Positions 9,264-18,492 are shown, numbered from the stretch's first letter. The stretch is 64,000 nt of DNA from Streptomyces alfalfae (GCF_004127445.1 NZ_QEXM01000050.1:1-64000); one strand, 5' to 3'. Numbers and translations are program-made. Notes: generated from the letters alone by a model not told the origin.

Positions 9264-9338
9264 GCGGCTCATCGTAGGCGGCACGCGCGCCTCCGTCCCT
9301 CCTGTGGCGGCCCGCTGTTGCATCGATTTCTACGCGCG

Positions 9339-10550
9339 TCAGGCCGCCGCCGCGCCGGAAATGCCTTCCCGGCAGGCGTCGTCCCGGCTCGCGCACCGCA
9401 CAGCGTCGTACATGCCGGTGCCGATCTCGGCGAAATTGCGCAGGCTCTCCGTGCCCGGCTCGAAGTAGCCGGTGTGGCCCCTGGCGCCGGTGGCGGACAG
9501 CACCCGCGCGCCGAAGCCGCCCGACACCGGGTCGGCTCCGTGGCCGATCCCGCCGACCTCCATGTACGGCACATCCTGAATCCAGTCGTCGCTGTCCCGT
9601 GCGGCCCAGATCCGCGCCCCCGTGCCCAACTCCGAGACCTTGTCGGCCCGCATGCCCGGGCTGCCCGCCACCGCGATGTCGGTGACCCGCGCGGGCAGGG
9701 TCCGCGCGGCGACGCCGCACACCACGGAGCCGTAGCTGTGGCAGTACAGCGCGACCGGGGAGCGACCGGGCAGGCCACGCACCATCGAGTCGAGGCGCAC
9801 GGCCCCGCTCTCGGCGCGCATGGCCGTGGCCGCGTCGACGCCGATGCCGACGGGCGCGGTGTAGTCGGCCCAGGCGATCACCGCGGTACGCGCGCGTGGC
9901 TTCGCCTCGTGCTCCGCGCGGTAGAGCGCTTTCGCCATGCCCACCGGTGCCGAGTACTTGCGGAAGGTCCGCTCGAAGGTCAGCACGTTGGTGTCGACGC
10001 CCGGCACCACCACGGAGACGCGGCGGGCCTTGTCGAGGTCTCCGAAGACCTCCGCCATGCGACCGGAGCCCATGGGGTCGAAGGCGAAGACCTGCCGCTC
10101 GGGACGCATCATGACGCCGAACCGCTTCATGCGGCGCTCGGCCTCCTGCTGCCCCAGCGGGGAGAGGCGTTTGTCGCGCATGCGCTCCCGCTCCACCTCA
10201 CGGGCCTGCCCCAGCGCGATGCGGTTGGCGCGGTATCGCAGCTGGACGGGCGCGCCGTTCATGTTGCCGACCGCCAGGGGGTAGCGCGCGGCGAGCCGGT
10301 GGCGCTGCCGCTTGTCGAGCGAGGCGAAGAAGCGGCTGAGCCGAGCCGCGGGAGCATCGGCGTCGGGCAGGGCGCGCCCGTCGATGTTCCCGTGCTCCCA
10401 GGCGGTGACGGCGGCTTCGAGAGGCGATGCGCCACCTCTGTTGTTGCGTACCGCGGTCCAGCCCGTCGTCGCCAGCATGACGAACACGACGGCGAGAGCA
10501 AGGAGGGCGCGCCAGGCGTTGAGTTGGGGTGAGGAGTCGAAGGAAGTCAC
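9339..10550 (-). CDS. Alpha/beta hydrolase, DUF1023, second paralogue
   Basis: A 403-residue paralogue of the hydrolase at 4901-6076, sharing the CHSYGSVVCG elbow, the VVVPGVDTNVLTFERTF stretch and the GARGHTGYFEPGTESLRNFA ending. An N-terminal hydrophobic helix (LLALAVVFVMLATTGW) suggests secretion or a membrane anchor with the hydrolase outside. The GTG at 10550 was chosen; the frame continues upstream without a good ribosome site. An extra C-terminal tail with two cysteines (VRCASRDDAC) is absent from the first paralogue. Confidence 0.83.
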   Translation of the reverse strand: MTSFDSSPQLNAWRALLALAVVFVMLATTGWTAVRNNRGGASPLEAAVTAWEHGNIDGRALPDADAPAARLSRFFASLDKRQRHRLAARYPLAVGNMNGAPVQLRYRANRIALGQAREVERERMRDKRLSPLGQQEAERRMKRFGVMMRPERQVFAFDPMGSGRMAEVFGDLDKARRVSVVVPGVDTNVLTFERTFRKYSAPVGMAKALYRAEHEAKPRARTAVIAWADYTAPVGIGVDAATAMRAESGAVRLDSMVRGLPGRSPVALYCHSYGSVVCGVAARTLPARVTDIAVAGSPGMRADKVSELGTGARIWAARDSDDWIQDVPYMEVGGIGHGADPVSGGFGARVLSATGARGHTGYFEPGTESLRNFAEIGTGMYDAVRCASRDDACREGISGAAAA

Positions 10551-10764
10551 TGCGGAACACCCTAGGAGAATCGTGATGCTTACCGTGCATCGCGTGAGGC
10601 AGATCACGTTTCCAGGCGGCTGATTGAGGCATGGCGGGCGCATTTTGACTCCGCTTGCTTACAGCGTGTGTACGACTCCAGTGGGGCTGTGCGCGACGTC
10701 CGTCGCTGCTGCACGGCTCTGCCGTGCGAGGGCTCGAGTGGCGTGTGCGTGTCGGCCGCGTTCC

Positions 10765-11400
10765 TCACCGCGTGTGCCAGTCCTGGGCCAGCGCGGGTCC
10801 CAGGTGGTCGAGGTACTGCCCGGTGAGCTCCCGGATCGACTCCAGGCTGGTGTCCTCGCCCGCGCCCCACAGCCGGCCCGTCACGCGCATCACGCCGCTG
10901 AACGCCGCGACCGCCACCCGGGGTCGCGGATCGGTCTCCATGTCGAGACCCTCGCGTTCGGCGATGACCCGGGCGACCTCGTCCTCGGTCTCGATGGAGC
11001 GGCGCATGTGGACGGCGAGCAGGGAGGGCGTCGACTCGATCATCTGGTATGTGCTCATGTGCAGCTCGACGGGGACGACCTCCTCGATCGACTGCCCCAT
11101 CGCCTCCCAGGCGCCGAGCACGGCCTCGCGCAGCGCCACGAGAGGGGTCTCGTGGGCGGGACGCTCGCGCAGCACCTCGACGAATCGCGCTTCCACCATC
11201 TCCTGGACGGCGAAGACGGCTTCCTGCTTGTTCGCGAAGTACCGGAAGAACGTGCGCTGGGAGACGTCGACCGCCTCGGCGATCTCGTCGACGGTCGTCT
11301 CCTCGTACCCCTTGGTGGTGAAGAGTTCGAGCGCCGCGCGCAGGAGCGCGTTCCGAGTGCGCTGTTTCTTGCGCTCCCGCAATCCCGGTCCGGAGTTCAC
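10765..11400 (-). CDS. TetR family regulator
   Basis: A 211-residue repressor-type regulator. The helix-turn-helix is at about 15-65, with TVDEIAEAVDVSQRTFFRYF as the recognition region, followed by a divergent ligand-binding domain. It is transcribed divergently from a DHA2 multidrug transporter with 115 bp between the start codons; that gap holds overlapping promoters and inverted repeats. Control of its own gene and the pump is the likely role, and the ligand would be a pump substrate. Confidence 0.92.
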   Translation of the reverse strand: MNSGPGLRERKKQRTRNALLRAALELFTTKGYEETTVDEIAEAVDVSQRTFFRYFANKQEAVFAVQEMVEARFVEVLRERPAHETPLVALREAVLGAWEAMGQSIEEVVPVELHMSTYQMIESTPSLLAVHMRRSIETEDEVARVIAEREGLDMETDPRPRVAVAAFSGVMRVTGRLWGAGEDTSLESIRELTGQYLDHLGPALAQDWHTR

Positions 11401-11452
11401 ACCTTGGCCCTCTTTTCGCCTCTTTGCGCAGTTCAGCTTACCTGTGGGCCAC

Positions 11453-11509
11453 GTGACAGTTACCGACTAGTGAATAAGTTTGTCAACTGTCAGTCGCTGT
11501 CACTAATCT
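11453..11509. promoter_or_regulatory. Overlapping divergent promoters and TetR operator
   Basis: TGACAGTT (11454-11461) and AACTGTCA (11485-11492) form an inverted repeat, and GTGACAG (11453-11459) with CTGTCAC (11497-11503) forms a second, larger one. On the plus strand TTGTCA (11480-11485) and TAATCT (11504-11509) are separated by 18 bp, and transcription would start at the A of the ATG at 11516, giving a leaderless message. On the minus strand TTGACA (complement of 11481-11486) is followed 17 bp on by GTAACT. A repressor bound here would block both promoters. Confidence 0.7.
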
Positions 11510-11515
11510 TCCCGT

Positions 11516-13126
11516 ATGACTAGTCAGACCACCGTCGAACAGGCGGACAAGGCGCCGGAGCCGGCGTCCGCTCCGACCCCGGCCAAGGGGCTCCGCGGCC
11601 ACCCCTGGCTGACGCTCTTCTCCGTCGCGATCGGCGTGATGATGGTCGCCCTGGACGGCACCATCGTGGCGATCGCCAACCCGGCCATCCAGAAGGACCT
11701 CGGCGCCACCTTCGCGGAGGTCCAGTGGATCACCAACGGGTACTTCCTGGCGCTCGCCGTCGCGCTGATCACCGCGGGCAAGCTGGGTGACCGCTTCGGC
11801 CACCGCCAGACCTTCCTGATAGGCGTGGTCGGCTTCGCCGCCGCGTCCGGTGCCATCGGGCTCTCCGACAGCATCGCCCTGGTGGTCACCTTCCGCGTGC
11901 TCCAGGGCCTGTTCGGCGCCCTGCTGATGCCCGCGGCGCTCGGTCTGCTGCGCGCCTCCTTCCCGGCCGAGAAGCTCAACATGGCCATCGGTATCTGGGG
12001 CATGGTGATCGGCGCCTCCACGGCGGGCGGTCCGATCCTCGGTGGTCTGCTGGTGCAGCACGTCAGCTGGCAGTCCGTCTTCTTCATCAACGTGCCGGTC
12101 GGCGTCCTCGCCCTGGTGCTCGGCCTGGTCATCCTCAAGGACCACCGGGCCGAGAACGCCCCCAGGTCCTTCGACATCCTGGGCATCGTGCTGCTCTCGG
12201 CTGCCATGTTCTGCCTGGTCTGGGCGCTCATCAAGGCGCCCGAATGGGGCTGGGGCGCCGGTCTGACCTGGACGTTCATCGGCGTGGCCGTGCTGAGCTT
12301 CGTGCTCTTCGCGGCATGGGAGTCGAAGGTCAAGGAGCCGCTGATCCCGCTCGCCCTGTTCCGCTCGGTGGCGCTCTCCGCCGGTGTGGTCCTGATGGTG
12401 CTCATGGCCATCGCCTTCATGGGCGGCCTCTTCTTCGTGACGTTCTACCTGCAGAACGTGCACGGGATGAGCCCCGTCGACAGCGGCCTGCACCTGCTGC
12501 CGCTCACCTGCATGATGATCGTGGGATCGCCGCTGGCCGGAGCCATGATCACCAAGGTGGGCCCGCGTATCCCGCTGGCCGGCGGCATGGCGCTCACGGC
12601 TGCCGCCATGTTCGGCATGTCCACGCTGGAGGCGGGCACCGGCAGCGGTCCGATGTCGCTCTGGTTCGCCCTCCTCGGCCTCGGTCTCGCCCCGGTCATG
12701 GTCGGCGCGACCGAGGTCATCGTGGGCAACGCGCCGATGGAGCTCTCCGGCGTCGCCGGCGGCCTCCAGCAGGCCGCGATGCAGATCGGCGGCAGCCTCG
12801 GCACGGCCGTCCTCGGCGCCGTCATGGCCTCCAAGGTCGACAGCGACCTGGCCGGCAACTGGGCCGAAGCGAAGCTTCCGCCGCTCAGCGAGGCCGACCT
12901 CGACAAGGCCGCCGAGGCCGTCCAGGTCGGCGTGGCGCCGGTGCCGCCGAAGGCGCCGCCGTCCGTCGCCGAGCAGATCACCTCGGTCGCGCACGACACG
13001 TTCATGTCGGGCATGGGCCTGGCCTGCCTGGTCGCCACGGGCGTCGCGGTGGTCGCGGTCTTCGTCGCGTTCCTCACCAAGCGCGGAGCCAACGCGGAGG
13101 CCGGCGCGGGCGTCGGCCACATCTAG
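11516..13126 (+). CDS. DHA2 family (14-TM) drug/H+ antiporter
   Basis: A 536-residue major facilitator of the EmrB/QacA type with about fourteen transmembrane helices. MMVALDGTIVAIANPAIQ in helix 1 matches the DHA2 pattern, GKLGDRFGHRQTF is motif A, and GASTAGGPILGGLL is motif C of antiporters. It probably exports lipophilic drugs or a natural product using the proton gradient. The divergent TetR gene and shared operator indicate repression. The start codon coincides with the predicted transcription start. Confidence 0.92.
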   Translation: MTSQTTVEQADKAPEPASAPTPAKGLRGHPWLTLFSVAIGVMMVALDGTIVAIANPAIQKDLGATFAEVQWITNGYFLALAVALITAGKLGDRFGHRQTFLIGVVGFAAASGAIGLSDSIALVVTFRVLQGLFGALLMPAALGLLRASFPAEKLNMAIGIWGMVIGASTAGGPILGGLLVQHVSWQSVFFINVPVGVLALVLGLVILKDHRAENAPRSFDILGIVLLSAAMFCLVWALIKAPEWGWGAGLTWTFIGVAVLSFVLFAAWESKVKEPLIPLALFRSVALSAGVVLMVLMAIAFMGGLFFVTFYLQNVHGMSPVDSGLHLLPLTCMMIVGSPLAGAMITKVGPRIPLAGGMALTAAAMFGMSTLEAGTGSGPMSLWFALLGLGLAPVMVGATEVIVGNAPMELSGVAGGLQQAAMQIGGSLGTAVLGAVMASKVDSDLAGNWAEAKLPPLSEADLDKAAEAVQVGVAPVPPKAPPSVAEQITSVAHDTFMSGMGLACLVATGVAVVAVFVAFLTKRGANAEAGAGVGHI

Positions 13127-13268
13127 CCGCCGGCCCAGGCCTCCGGCTCCCGGCCCCGCCTCGGGTCGCCTGCCCCGGGCTTGCTGCCGGCCCCGGCCCC
13201 TGGCCCCGCCTCGGATCGCCGGCCCCGGCCGCCGCATCTCCACGACCGTCTGACCGCGAAAGTCAGGG

Positions 13269-13299
13269 AAAGCCCCCCAGGGAAAACCTGGGGGGCTTT
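13269..13299 (+). terminator. Strong hairpin terminator downstream of the DHA2 gene
   Basis: AAAGCCCCCCAGG (13269-13281) pairs perfectly with CCTGGGGGGCTTT (13287-13299) around a GAAAA loop and ends in three T residues. The preceding 13148-13230 holds two copies about 50 bp apart of a GGCCCCGCCTCGG-TCGCC sequence. Confidence 0.85.
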
Positions 13300-13389
13300 C
13301 ATGTATCAGGGTGACGCACCCCTTAAGGCCCTTCCGAAGCCCCGCTCGGCCGGTCCACAGTTCATGCAGGCGATCCGCTCGCAGCGGAC

Positions 13390-13481
13390 GACCGAGCCAC
13401 ATGGCGTGAGGCAGCCGAGCCACACCACAGTGGACAGCCGAACGACACCACAGTGGACAACCGAGCCACACCACACGGGGG
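13390..13481 (+). repeat. Four imperfect 23-bp tandem repeats
   Basis: Units of exactly 23 bp start at 13390, 13413, 13436 and 13459. The shared core is CCGAGCCACACCACAGTGG; the first unit is the most diverged and the last runs into the ribosome site of the secreted-protein gene. They could bind a regulator in helical phase (about 2.2 turns) or simply be slippage products. Confidence 0.75.
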
Positions 13482-13490
13482 TTGAAGAAG

Positions 13491-13868
13491 ATGCGTACGA
13501 ACATGCCCGCCACCGCCACCCTGGCCGCCGCGCTCGCCGCGGTGATCCTGACGCCCACGGCGACCGCGGCCGCGGCGCCGCCCACGCTCCGGGACTGCGG
13601 ACCGGGCGAGCTCTGCCTCTGGGAGAAGGCGGGATTCGAAGGCGACCGGAAGACATACGAGTTGGCCGACATCGACATCGAGAGCTGCATCGCGCTGCCG
13701 GCGGGGAGCGGCGCGGAGGCCCTGGTCAACCGCACCGGTCGGCCGGTCACCACCTACCAGTCCGCGGAGTGCGCGGAGACGGGCGAGTTCGACACCTATC
13801 CGGGCGGCGGCACCTGGGTCCCCGACTCGCCCTACCGCGTCCGGGCCTTCAAAGTCTGGGAGAGCTGA
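13491..13868 (+). CDS. Secreted peptidase inhibitor I36-like / crystallin-fold protein
   Basis: A small exported protein of 125 residues. A Sec signal peptide spans about 1-30 (MRTNMPATATLAAALAAVIL, with cleavage near the Ala-rich stretch). The mature part contains CLWEKAGFEGDRKTYELADI and AFKVWES, resembling the beta/gamma-crystallin-like fold of the Streptomyces I36 metalloprotease-inhibitor family. Four cysteines could form two disulphides. The ATG at 13491 has a GGGGG element 9 nt upstream; an in-frame TTG at 13482 is the alternative. Four tandem repeats lie immediately upstream. Inhibitor activity is inferred from the family only. Confidence 0.75.
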   Translation: MRTNMPATATLAAALAAVILTPTATAAAAPPTLRDCGPGELCLWEKAGFEGDRKTYELADIDIESCIALPAGSGAEALVNRTGRPVTTYQSAECAETGEFDTYPGGGTWVPDSPYRVRAFKVWES

Positions 13869-14246
13869 ATGCGGGTACCCGAGACACAGAGCCCGCGCCG
13901 GCCGATGCCGGCCGACGTGAGAAGCGATGAAGCCGGGCTTCGGAGAGAACACGCGCGAGCACCCTCGCTCACGAGGCCGGACGTGACCCCGGAGCGGGCC
14001 GGACCGCGCGACGCTCAAGACGGCGGTCGAAGTGACCAGCACGATCAGCGCAACCAGCACGGCCCGTGCGGCCACCGCGACCGACGCGTCCTGAGAACGC
14101 CGAAGGGCGACGGGCTCAGGGCCCGCCGCCCTCGGCACAGGAGACGACTCAAGCCTCCCTGACCGCGCCACCACCACCTACGAGACAGCGGTCACTGGGA
14201 CCACGACCGCTGAGAGGCGACGGCGAGGGGCCGCGAGGGACGGCGA
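13869..14246. other. Intergenic stretch without a confident gene
   Basis: No family is recognised between the I36-like gene and aceE. A minus-strand frame starting at 14177 (GTG) contains one hydrophobic helix, VLVALIVLVTSTAVLSVA, followed by a basic tail, and could encode a small membrane protein of unknown extent. AGCGGTC and GACCGCT (14188-14212) form a weak hairpin just beyond aceE. Confidence 0.35.
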
Positions 14247-16979
14247 CTAAGCGTCGCCCCCGGCCGCCCCCGGATCGGCCGCGCCGACGTCCAGGAGCTG
14301 GTAGCGGTCGATCGCCTGCTTCAGTACGGAACGATCGAGCTTGCCCTCGCGGGCCAGTTCGGTCAGCACGCCGACCACGATCGACTGGGCGTCGATGTGG
14401 AAGAAGCGGCGGGCCGCGCCGCGCGTGTCCGCGAAGCCGAAGCCGTCAGCGCCCAGCGACTGGTACGTGCCGGGCACCCAGCGGGAGATCTGGTCGGGGA
14501 CGCTCCGCATCCAGTCGGAGACGGCCACGAACGGACCCTCGGCGCCGGAGAGCTTCCGCGTCACGTACGGGACGCGCTGCTCCTCCTCCGGGTGCAGGAG
14601 GTTGTGGCGTTCCACGTCCACCGCCTCGCGGCGCAGCTCGTTCCAGGAGGTCGCCGACCAGACGTCCGCCTTGACGTTCCACTCCTCGGCGAGGATCTGC
14701 TGGGCCTCGACCGCCCACGGCACGGCGACGCCGGACGCCAGGATCTGTGCGGGGATGGCGCCCTGCTCGCCGGACTTGAAGCGGTAGATGCCCTTGAGGA
14801 TGCCGTCGACGTCCACGTCCGCCGGTTCGGCCGGGTGCTGGATGGGCTCGTTGTAGACGGTGAGGTAGTAGAAGACGTCCTCGCTGTCGGGGCCGTACAT
14901 CCGGCGCAGGCCGTCCTGGACGATGTGGGCGATCTCGTAGCCGAACGCCGGGTCGTAGGCGACACAGCCCGGGTTGGTCGAGGCGAGCAGCTGGGAGTGG
15001 CCGTCCGCGTGCTGCAGGCCCTCGCCGGTCAGGGTGGTGCGTCCGGCCGTCGCACCGAGGACGAAGCCGCGGGCGAGCTGGTCGGCCATCTGCCAGAACT
15101 GGTCGCCGGTGCGCTGGAAACCGAACATCGAGTAGAAGACGTACACGGGAATGAGCGGTTCGCCGTGGGTGGCGTAGGCCGAGCCCGCGGCGATCAGAGA
15201 GGCGGTGCAACCGGCTTCCGAGATGCCGTCGTGCAGCATCTGGCCCGTCGGGGACTCCTTGTAGGCGAGGAGCAGTTCGCGGTCCACGGCTTCGTACTGC
15301 TGGCCGAGCGGGTTGTAGATCTTCGCACTCGGGAAGAAGGCGTCCATGCCGAAGGTGCGGTACTCGTCGGGGGCGATCAGCACGAAACGCTTGCCGATCT
15401 CCTTGTCCCGCATGAGGTCCTTCAGAATGCGGACGAACGCCATGGTGGTGGCGATCGACTGCTGACCCGAGCCCTTCTTCGCGACCGCGTACGTCTTGTC
15501 CGCGGGGAGGGGGAGGGGCTTGGCGCGCACGACGCGGGTCGGGACGTAGCCGCCGAGGCTCTTGCGGCGGTCGTGCATGTACTGGATCTCTTCGGAGTTC
15601 CGGCCGGGGTGGTAGTACGGCGGGGCGCCGTCCTCCAGCTGCTTGTCCGAGATCGGGATGTGCAGACGGTCGCGGAAGCCCTTGAGGTCGTCGACGGTCA
15701 GCTTCTTCATCTGGTGCGTGGCGTTGCGGCCCTCGAAGTTCGGGCCGAGGGTCCAGCCCTTGACCGTCTGGGCGAGGATCACCGTCGGCTGGCCCTTGTG
15801 GGCCTTGGCCGCCGCGTAGGCCGCGTAGACCTTCTTGTGGTCGTGGCCGCCGCGGCCGAGGTGCAGGATCTGCTCGTCGGTCATGTTCTCGACCATGGCG
15901 CGCAGGCGCTGGTCGTCGCCGAAGAAGTGCTCGCGGATGTAGGCGCCGGTCTCGGTCGCGTACGTCTGGAACTGGCCGTCGGGGGTGGTGTTCAGCTTGT
16001 TGACCAGGATGCCGTCGCGGTCCTGGGCGAGCAGCGGGTCCCAGCTGCGGTCCCAGACGAGCTTGATGACGTTCCAGCCGGCGCCGCGGAACTGCGACTC
16101 CAGCTCCTGGATGATCTTGCCGTTGCCGCGGACCGGGCCGTCGAGCCGCTGGAGGTTGCAGTTGACGACGAAAGTGAGGTTGTCCAGGCCCTCGCGGGCG
16201 GCGATGGAGAGCTGGCCGAGCGACTCGGGCTCGTCCATCTCGCCGTCGCCGAGGTAGGCCCAGACGTGCGACTTGGAGGTGTCGGCGATGCCACGGGCCT
16301 CCATGTAGCGGTTCATCCGGGCCTGGAAGATCGCGCCGAGCGGGCCGAGGCCCATGGAGACCGTCGGGAACTCCCAGAAGTCCGGCATGAGGCGCGGGTG
16401 CGGGTACGACGACAGCCCGTGCGGAGCCTTGGACTTCTCCTGGCGGAACGCGTCGAGCTGCTGCTCGGAGAGGCGGTCGAGGAGGTAGGCGCGGGCGTAG
16501 ATGCCGGGGGACGCGTGGCCCTGGAAGAAGATCTGGTCGCCGCCGTCGCCCTCGTCCTTGCCGCGGAAGAAGTGGTTGAAGCCCACGTCGTACAGAGAGG
16601 CGGAGGAGGCGAACGTCGCGATGTGGCCGCCGACGCCGATGCCGGGGCGCTGGGCGCGCGACACCATGACCGCGGCGTTCCAGCGGGTCGCGTTCAGGAC
16701 CTTGCGCTCGATCTCCTCGTTGCCGGGGAAGAAGGGCTCGTCCTTGGTGGCGATCGTGTTGACGTAGTCCGTGCTGCGCATTTCGGGAACCGCCACGCGC
16801 TTCTCGCGCGCGCGTTCGATAAGTCGGAGCATCAGGTAGCGGGCCCGCTCGCGTCCGCGTTCGTCGACCGCGGCGTCGAGGGAGTCCAGCCACTCCTGGG
16901 TCTCTTCGGGATCGAAGTCCGGGACCTGGCTCGGCAGGCCGCCAATGATGATCGGGTTGCGATCGGATCCGGAAGCCAC
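14247..16979 (-). CDS. aceE: Pyruvate dehydrogenase E1 component, homodimeric
   Basis: The thiamine-diphosphate-dependent E1 subunit of the pyruvate dehydrogenase complex, which decarboxylates pyruvate and passes the acetyl group to the E2 lipoyl domain. At 910 residues it has the length of the homodimeric type. The ThDP/Mg motif runs from GDG (244-246) to NCN (273-275). GHIATFASSASLYDVGFNHF and SYPHPRLMPDFWEFPTVSMG are diagnostic of AceE. The GTG at 16979 (VASGSDRNP) was chosen because a GAAGGAA ribosome site precedes it. E2 and E3 genes are not in the window, as is usual in Streptomyces. Confidence 0.97.
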   Translation of the reverse strand: MASGSDRNPIIIGGLPSQVPDFDPEETQEWLDSLDAAVDERGRERARYLMLRLIERAREKRVAVPEMRSTDYVNTIATKDEPFFPGNEEIERKVLNATRWNAAVMVSRAQRPGIGVGGHIATFASSASLYDVGFNHFFRGKDEGDGGDQIFFQGHASPGIYARAYLLDRLSEQQLDAFRQEKSKAPHGLSSYPHPRLMPDFWEFPTVSMGLGPLGAIFQARMNRYMEARGIADTSKSHVWAYLGDGEMDEPESLGQLSIAAREGLDNLTFVVNCNLQRLDGPVRGNGKIIQELESQFRGAGWNVIKLVWDRSWDPLLAQDRDGILVNKLNTTPDGQFQTYATETGAYIREHFFGDDQRLRAMVENMTDEQILHLGRGGHDHKKVYAAYAAAKAHKGQPTVILAQTVKGWTLGPNFEGRNATHQMKKLTVDDLKGFRDRLHIPISDKQLEDGAPPYYHPGRNSEEIQYMHDRRKSLGGYVPTRVVRAKPLPLPADKTYAVAKKGSGQQSIATTMAFVRILKDLMRDKEIGKRFVLIAPDEYRTFGMDAFFPSAKIYNPLGQQYEAVDRELLLAYKESPTGQMLHDGISEAGCTASLIAAGSAYATHGEPLIPVYVFYSMFGFQRTGDQFWQMADQLARGFVLGATAGRTTLTGEGLQHADGHSQLLASTNPGCVAYDPAFGYEIAHIVQDGLRRMYGPDSEDVFYYLTVYNEPIQHPAEPADVDVDGILKGIYRFKSGEQGAIPAQILASGVAVPWAVEAQQILAEEWNVKADVWSATSWNELRREAVDVERHNLLHPEEEQRVPYVTRKLSGAEGPFVAVSDWMRSVPDQISRWVPGTYQSLGADGFGFADTRGAARRFFHIDAQSIVVGVLTELAREGKLDRSVLKQAIDRYQLLDVGAADPGAAGGDA

Positions 16980-17358
16980 GCTGTTCCTTCGCTGTTGGGG
17001 CTCTCGCCTGGGTTCTGCCTGGCCGTGCACCGCTGTCCATCGTGTACCCGACGAACGCGAACGTCATCTCTACCGATAGGTAACCGAGGAGGTGACCGCG
17101 ACATTGATCCGGCGACCCTGCGGTAGGCTCGACCAAATCGCAACGATACGCCCATCCCGCCTAGCCGCTTCGCAGAGCCGTTCGGTCTCGTACGGATGAG
17201 GCGCCAGTTGCGGCGACACGACGGGGAACGTCACCGTTTCGGCGGTCTCGACGGCCGGGTACTTGCGCGATCCGCCCCGCCCGTGTGGACTACGGCCAAC
17301 GCCCCGCGCACGCGCGTGGCTGAAGGCATTCCCGAAAAACATGATCAGGAGGCAATCC
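16980..17358. other. Divergent promoter region of aceE and the DUF3052 gene
   Basis: This gap separates the two divergent starts. It holds the aceE ribosome site next to 16980 and an AGGAGG site at 17347-17352 for the DUF3052 gene. The TAGGCT near 17126 could be a -10 for rightward transcription, but no well-spaced -35 is seen. No other gene is supported. Confidence 0.5.
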
Positions 17359-17790
17359 GTGAGCGCGACCGCGGACCACGCGGAGACGAACCTTGCCGTA
17401 AGGCTTGGTTTCCAGCCCGACCAGGTGGTCCAGGAGATCGGCTACGACGACGACGTCGACCAGGAGCTCCGCGAGGCCATCGAGCAGGCCACTGGCACAG
17501 AGCTCGTCGACGAGGACTACGACGACGTGGCCGACGCCGTGGTGCTCTGGTTCCGTGAGGACGACGGGGACCTGACTGATGCGCTGGTGGATGCCATCGC
17601 GTACATGGAGGAGGGCGGCCAGATCCTGCTGCTGACTCCGAAGACCGGCCGCGACGGTTACGTCGAGCCGAGCGACATCGGTGAGGCGGCCACCACCGCG
17701 GGCCTGTCCCAGACCAAGAGCACGAACGCCGGCAAGGACTGGAGCGGTACCCGCCTGGTCACGCCCAAGGCGGCGGCCAAGAAGCGCTGA
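17359..17790 (+). CDS. DUF3052 family protein
   Basis: A small acidic cytoplasmic protein of 143 residues from an actinobacterial family of unknown function. Typical stretches are AVRLGFQPDQVVQEIGYDDD near the start and LVDAIAYMEEGGQILLLTPK in the middle; the C terminus becomes basic (TPKAAAKKR). The GTG at 17359 has a good AGGAGG 6 nt upstream. It is divergent from aceE and followed by a very stable terminator, so it is probably monocistronic. Family members often sit beside aceE, but no mechanism is known to me. Confidence 0.88.
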   Translation: MSATADHAETNLAVRLGFQPDQVVQEIGYDDDVDQELREAIEQATGTELVDEDYDDVADAVVLWFREDDGDLTDALVDAIAYMEEGGQILLLTPKTGRDGYVEPSDIGEAATTAGLSQTKSTNAGKDWSGTRLVTPKAAAKKR

Positions 17791-17856
17791 CCACCCTCGC
17801 GCCGAGCCGCGCGCAACCAAGGACCGCGCCCGGCCGCGGTCCCACCGGATGACACC

Positions 17857-17896
17857 GTGAGGCCCCCACCGACGACTCCGTCGGTGGGGGCCTCAC
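17857..17896. terminator. Perfect 18-bp-stem hairpin
   Basis: GTGAGGCCCCCACCGACG (17857-17874) pairs completely with 17879-17896 around the loop ACTC. It lies 66 bp after the DUF3052 stop and isolates that gene from the peroxiredoxin downstream. Confidence 0.88.
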
Positions 17897-18024
17897 GCGC
17901 GTGGGCGCCCCGTGACGGCCGCGGGAGCAGAGGGAGCGCCCCGCATGGGCGAAGATCGGCGGACGTAGGGTGGTATCACCCGAACAGCCCCGGCCGAGGG
18001 GCTCCGTCGAAGGGATGCGTACTC

Positions 18025-18492
18025 ATGGCGCTCGCTGGAATCGCGACCGGCACCAAGGCCCCGGAATTCGAGCTCAAGGACAACCACGGCCGGACCGTGA
18101 AGCTCGCCGACTTCCGCGGCGAGAAGAACGTGGTGCTGCTCTTCTACCCCTTCGCGTTCACCGGCGTCTGCACCGGCGAGCTCTGCGCGCTCCGCGACGA
18201 GCTGCCGACGTTCGTCAACGACGACACCCAGCTCATCGCCGTCTCCAACGACTCCATCCACACCCTGCGCGTCTTCGCCGAGCAGGAGGGCCTGGAGTAC
18301 CCCCTGGTCTCCGACTTCTGGCCGCACGGCGAGGTCAGCCGCGCCTACGGCGTCTTCGACGAGGAGAAGGGCTGCGCGGTGCGCGGCACCTTCATCATCG
18401 ACAAGGAGGGCGTCGTGCGCTGGAGTGTGGTCAACGGACTTCCCGACGCCCGTGACCTGAACGAGTACGTCAAGGCGCTCGAAACGCTCTGA
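18025..18492 (+). CDS. Peroxiredoxin, Bcp/AhpE type
   Basis: A thiol peroxidase of 155 residues that reduces H2O2 and organic or lipid hydroperoxides. The active-site loop PFAFTGVCTGELC gives P42, T46 and peroxidatic C49; C54, five residues on, matches the resolving cysteine of Bcp-type atypical two-Cys enzymes. ATFIIDKEG-like TFIIDKEGVVRW is the usual C-terminal strand. The ATG at 18025 has GAAGGGA upstream and gives the standard length; the longer open frame starts within the terminator before it. It precedes the Ter genes on the same strand but has its own spacing. Confidence 0.92.
   Translation: MALAGIATGTKAPEFELKDNHGRTVKLADFRGEKNVVLLFYPFAFTGVCTGELCALRDELPTFVNDDTQLIAVSNDSIHTLRVFAEQEGLEYPLVSDFWPHGEVSRAYGVFDEEKGCAVRGTFIIDKEGVVRWSVVNGLPDARDLNEYVKALETL

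Noticed and set aside
13362..14177. A 271-residue minus-strand gene opposite the I36-like protein
   Set aside because: Most of it is antisense to the clear secreted-protein gene; only its first 80 residues, with one hydrophobic helix, might be real, so it is noted under the gap.
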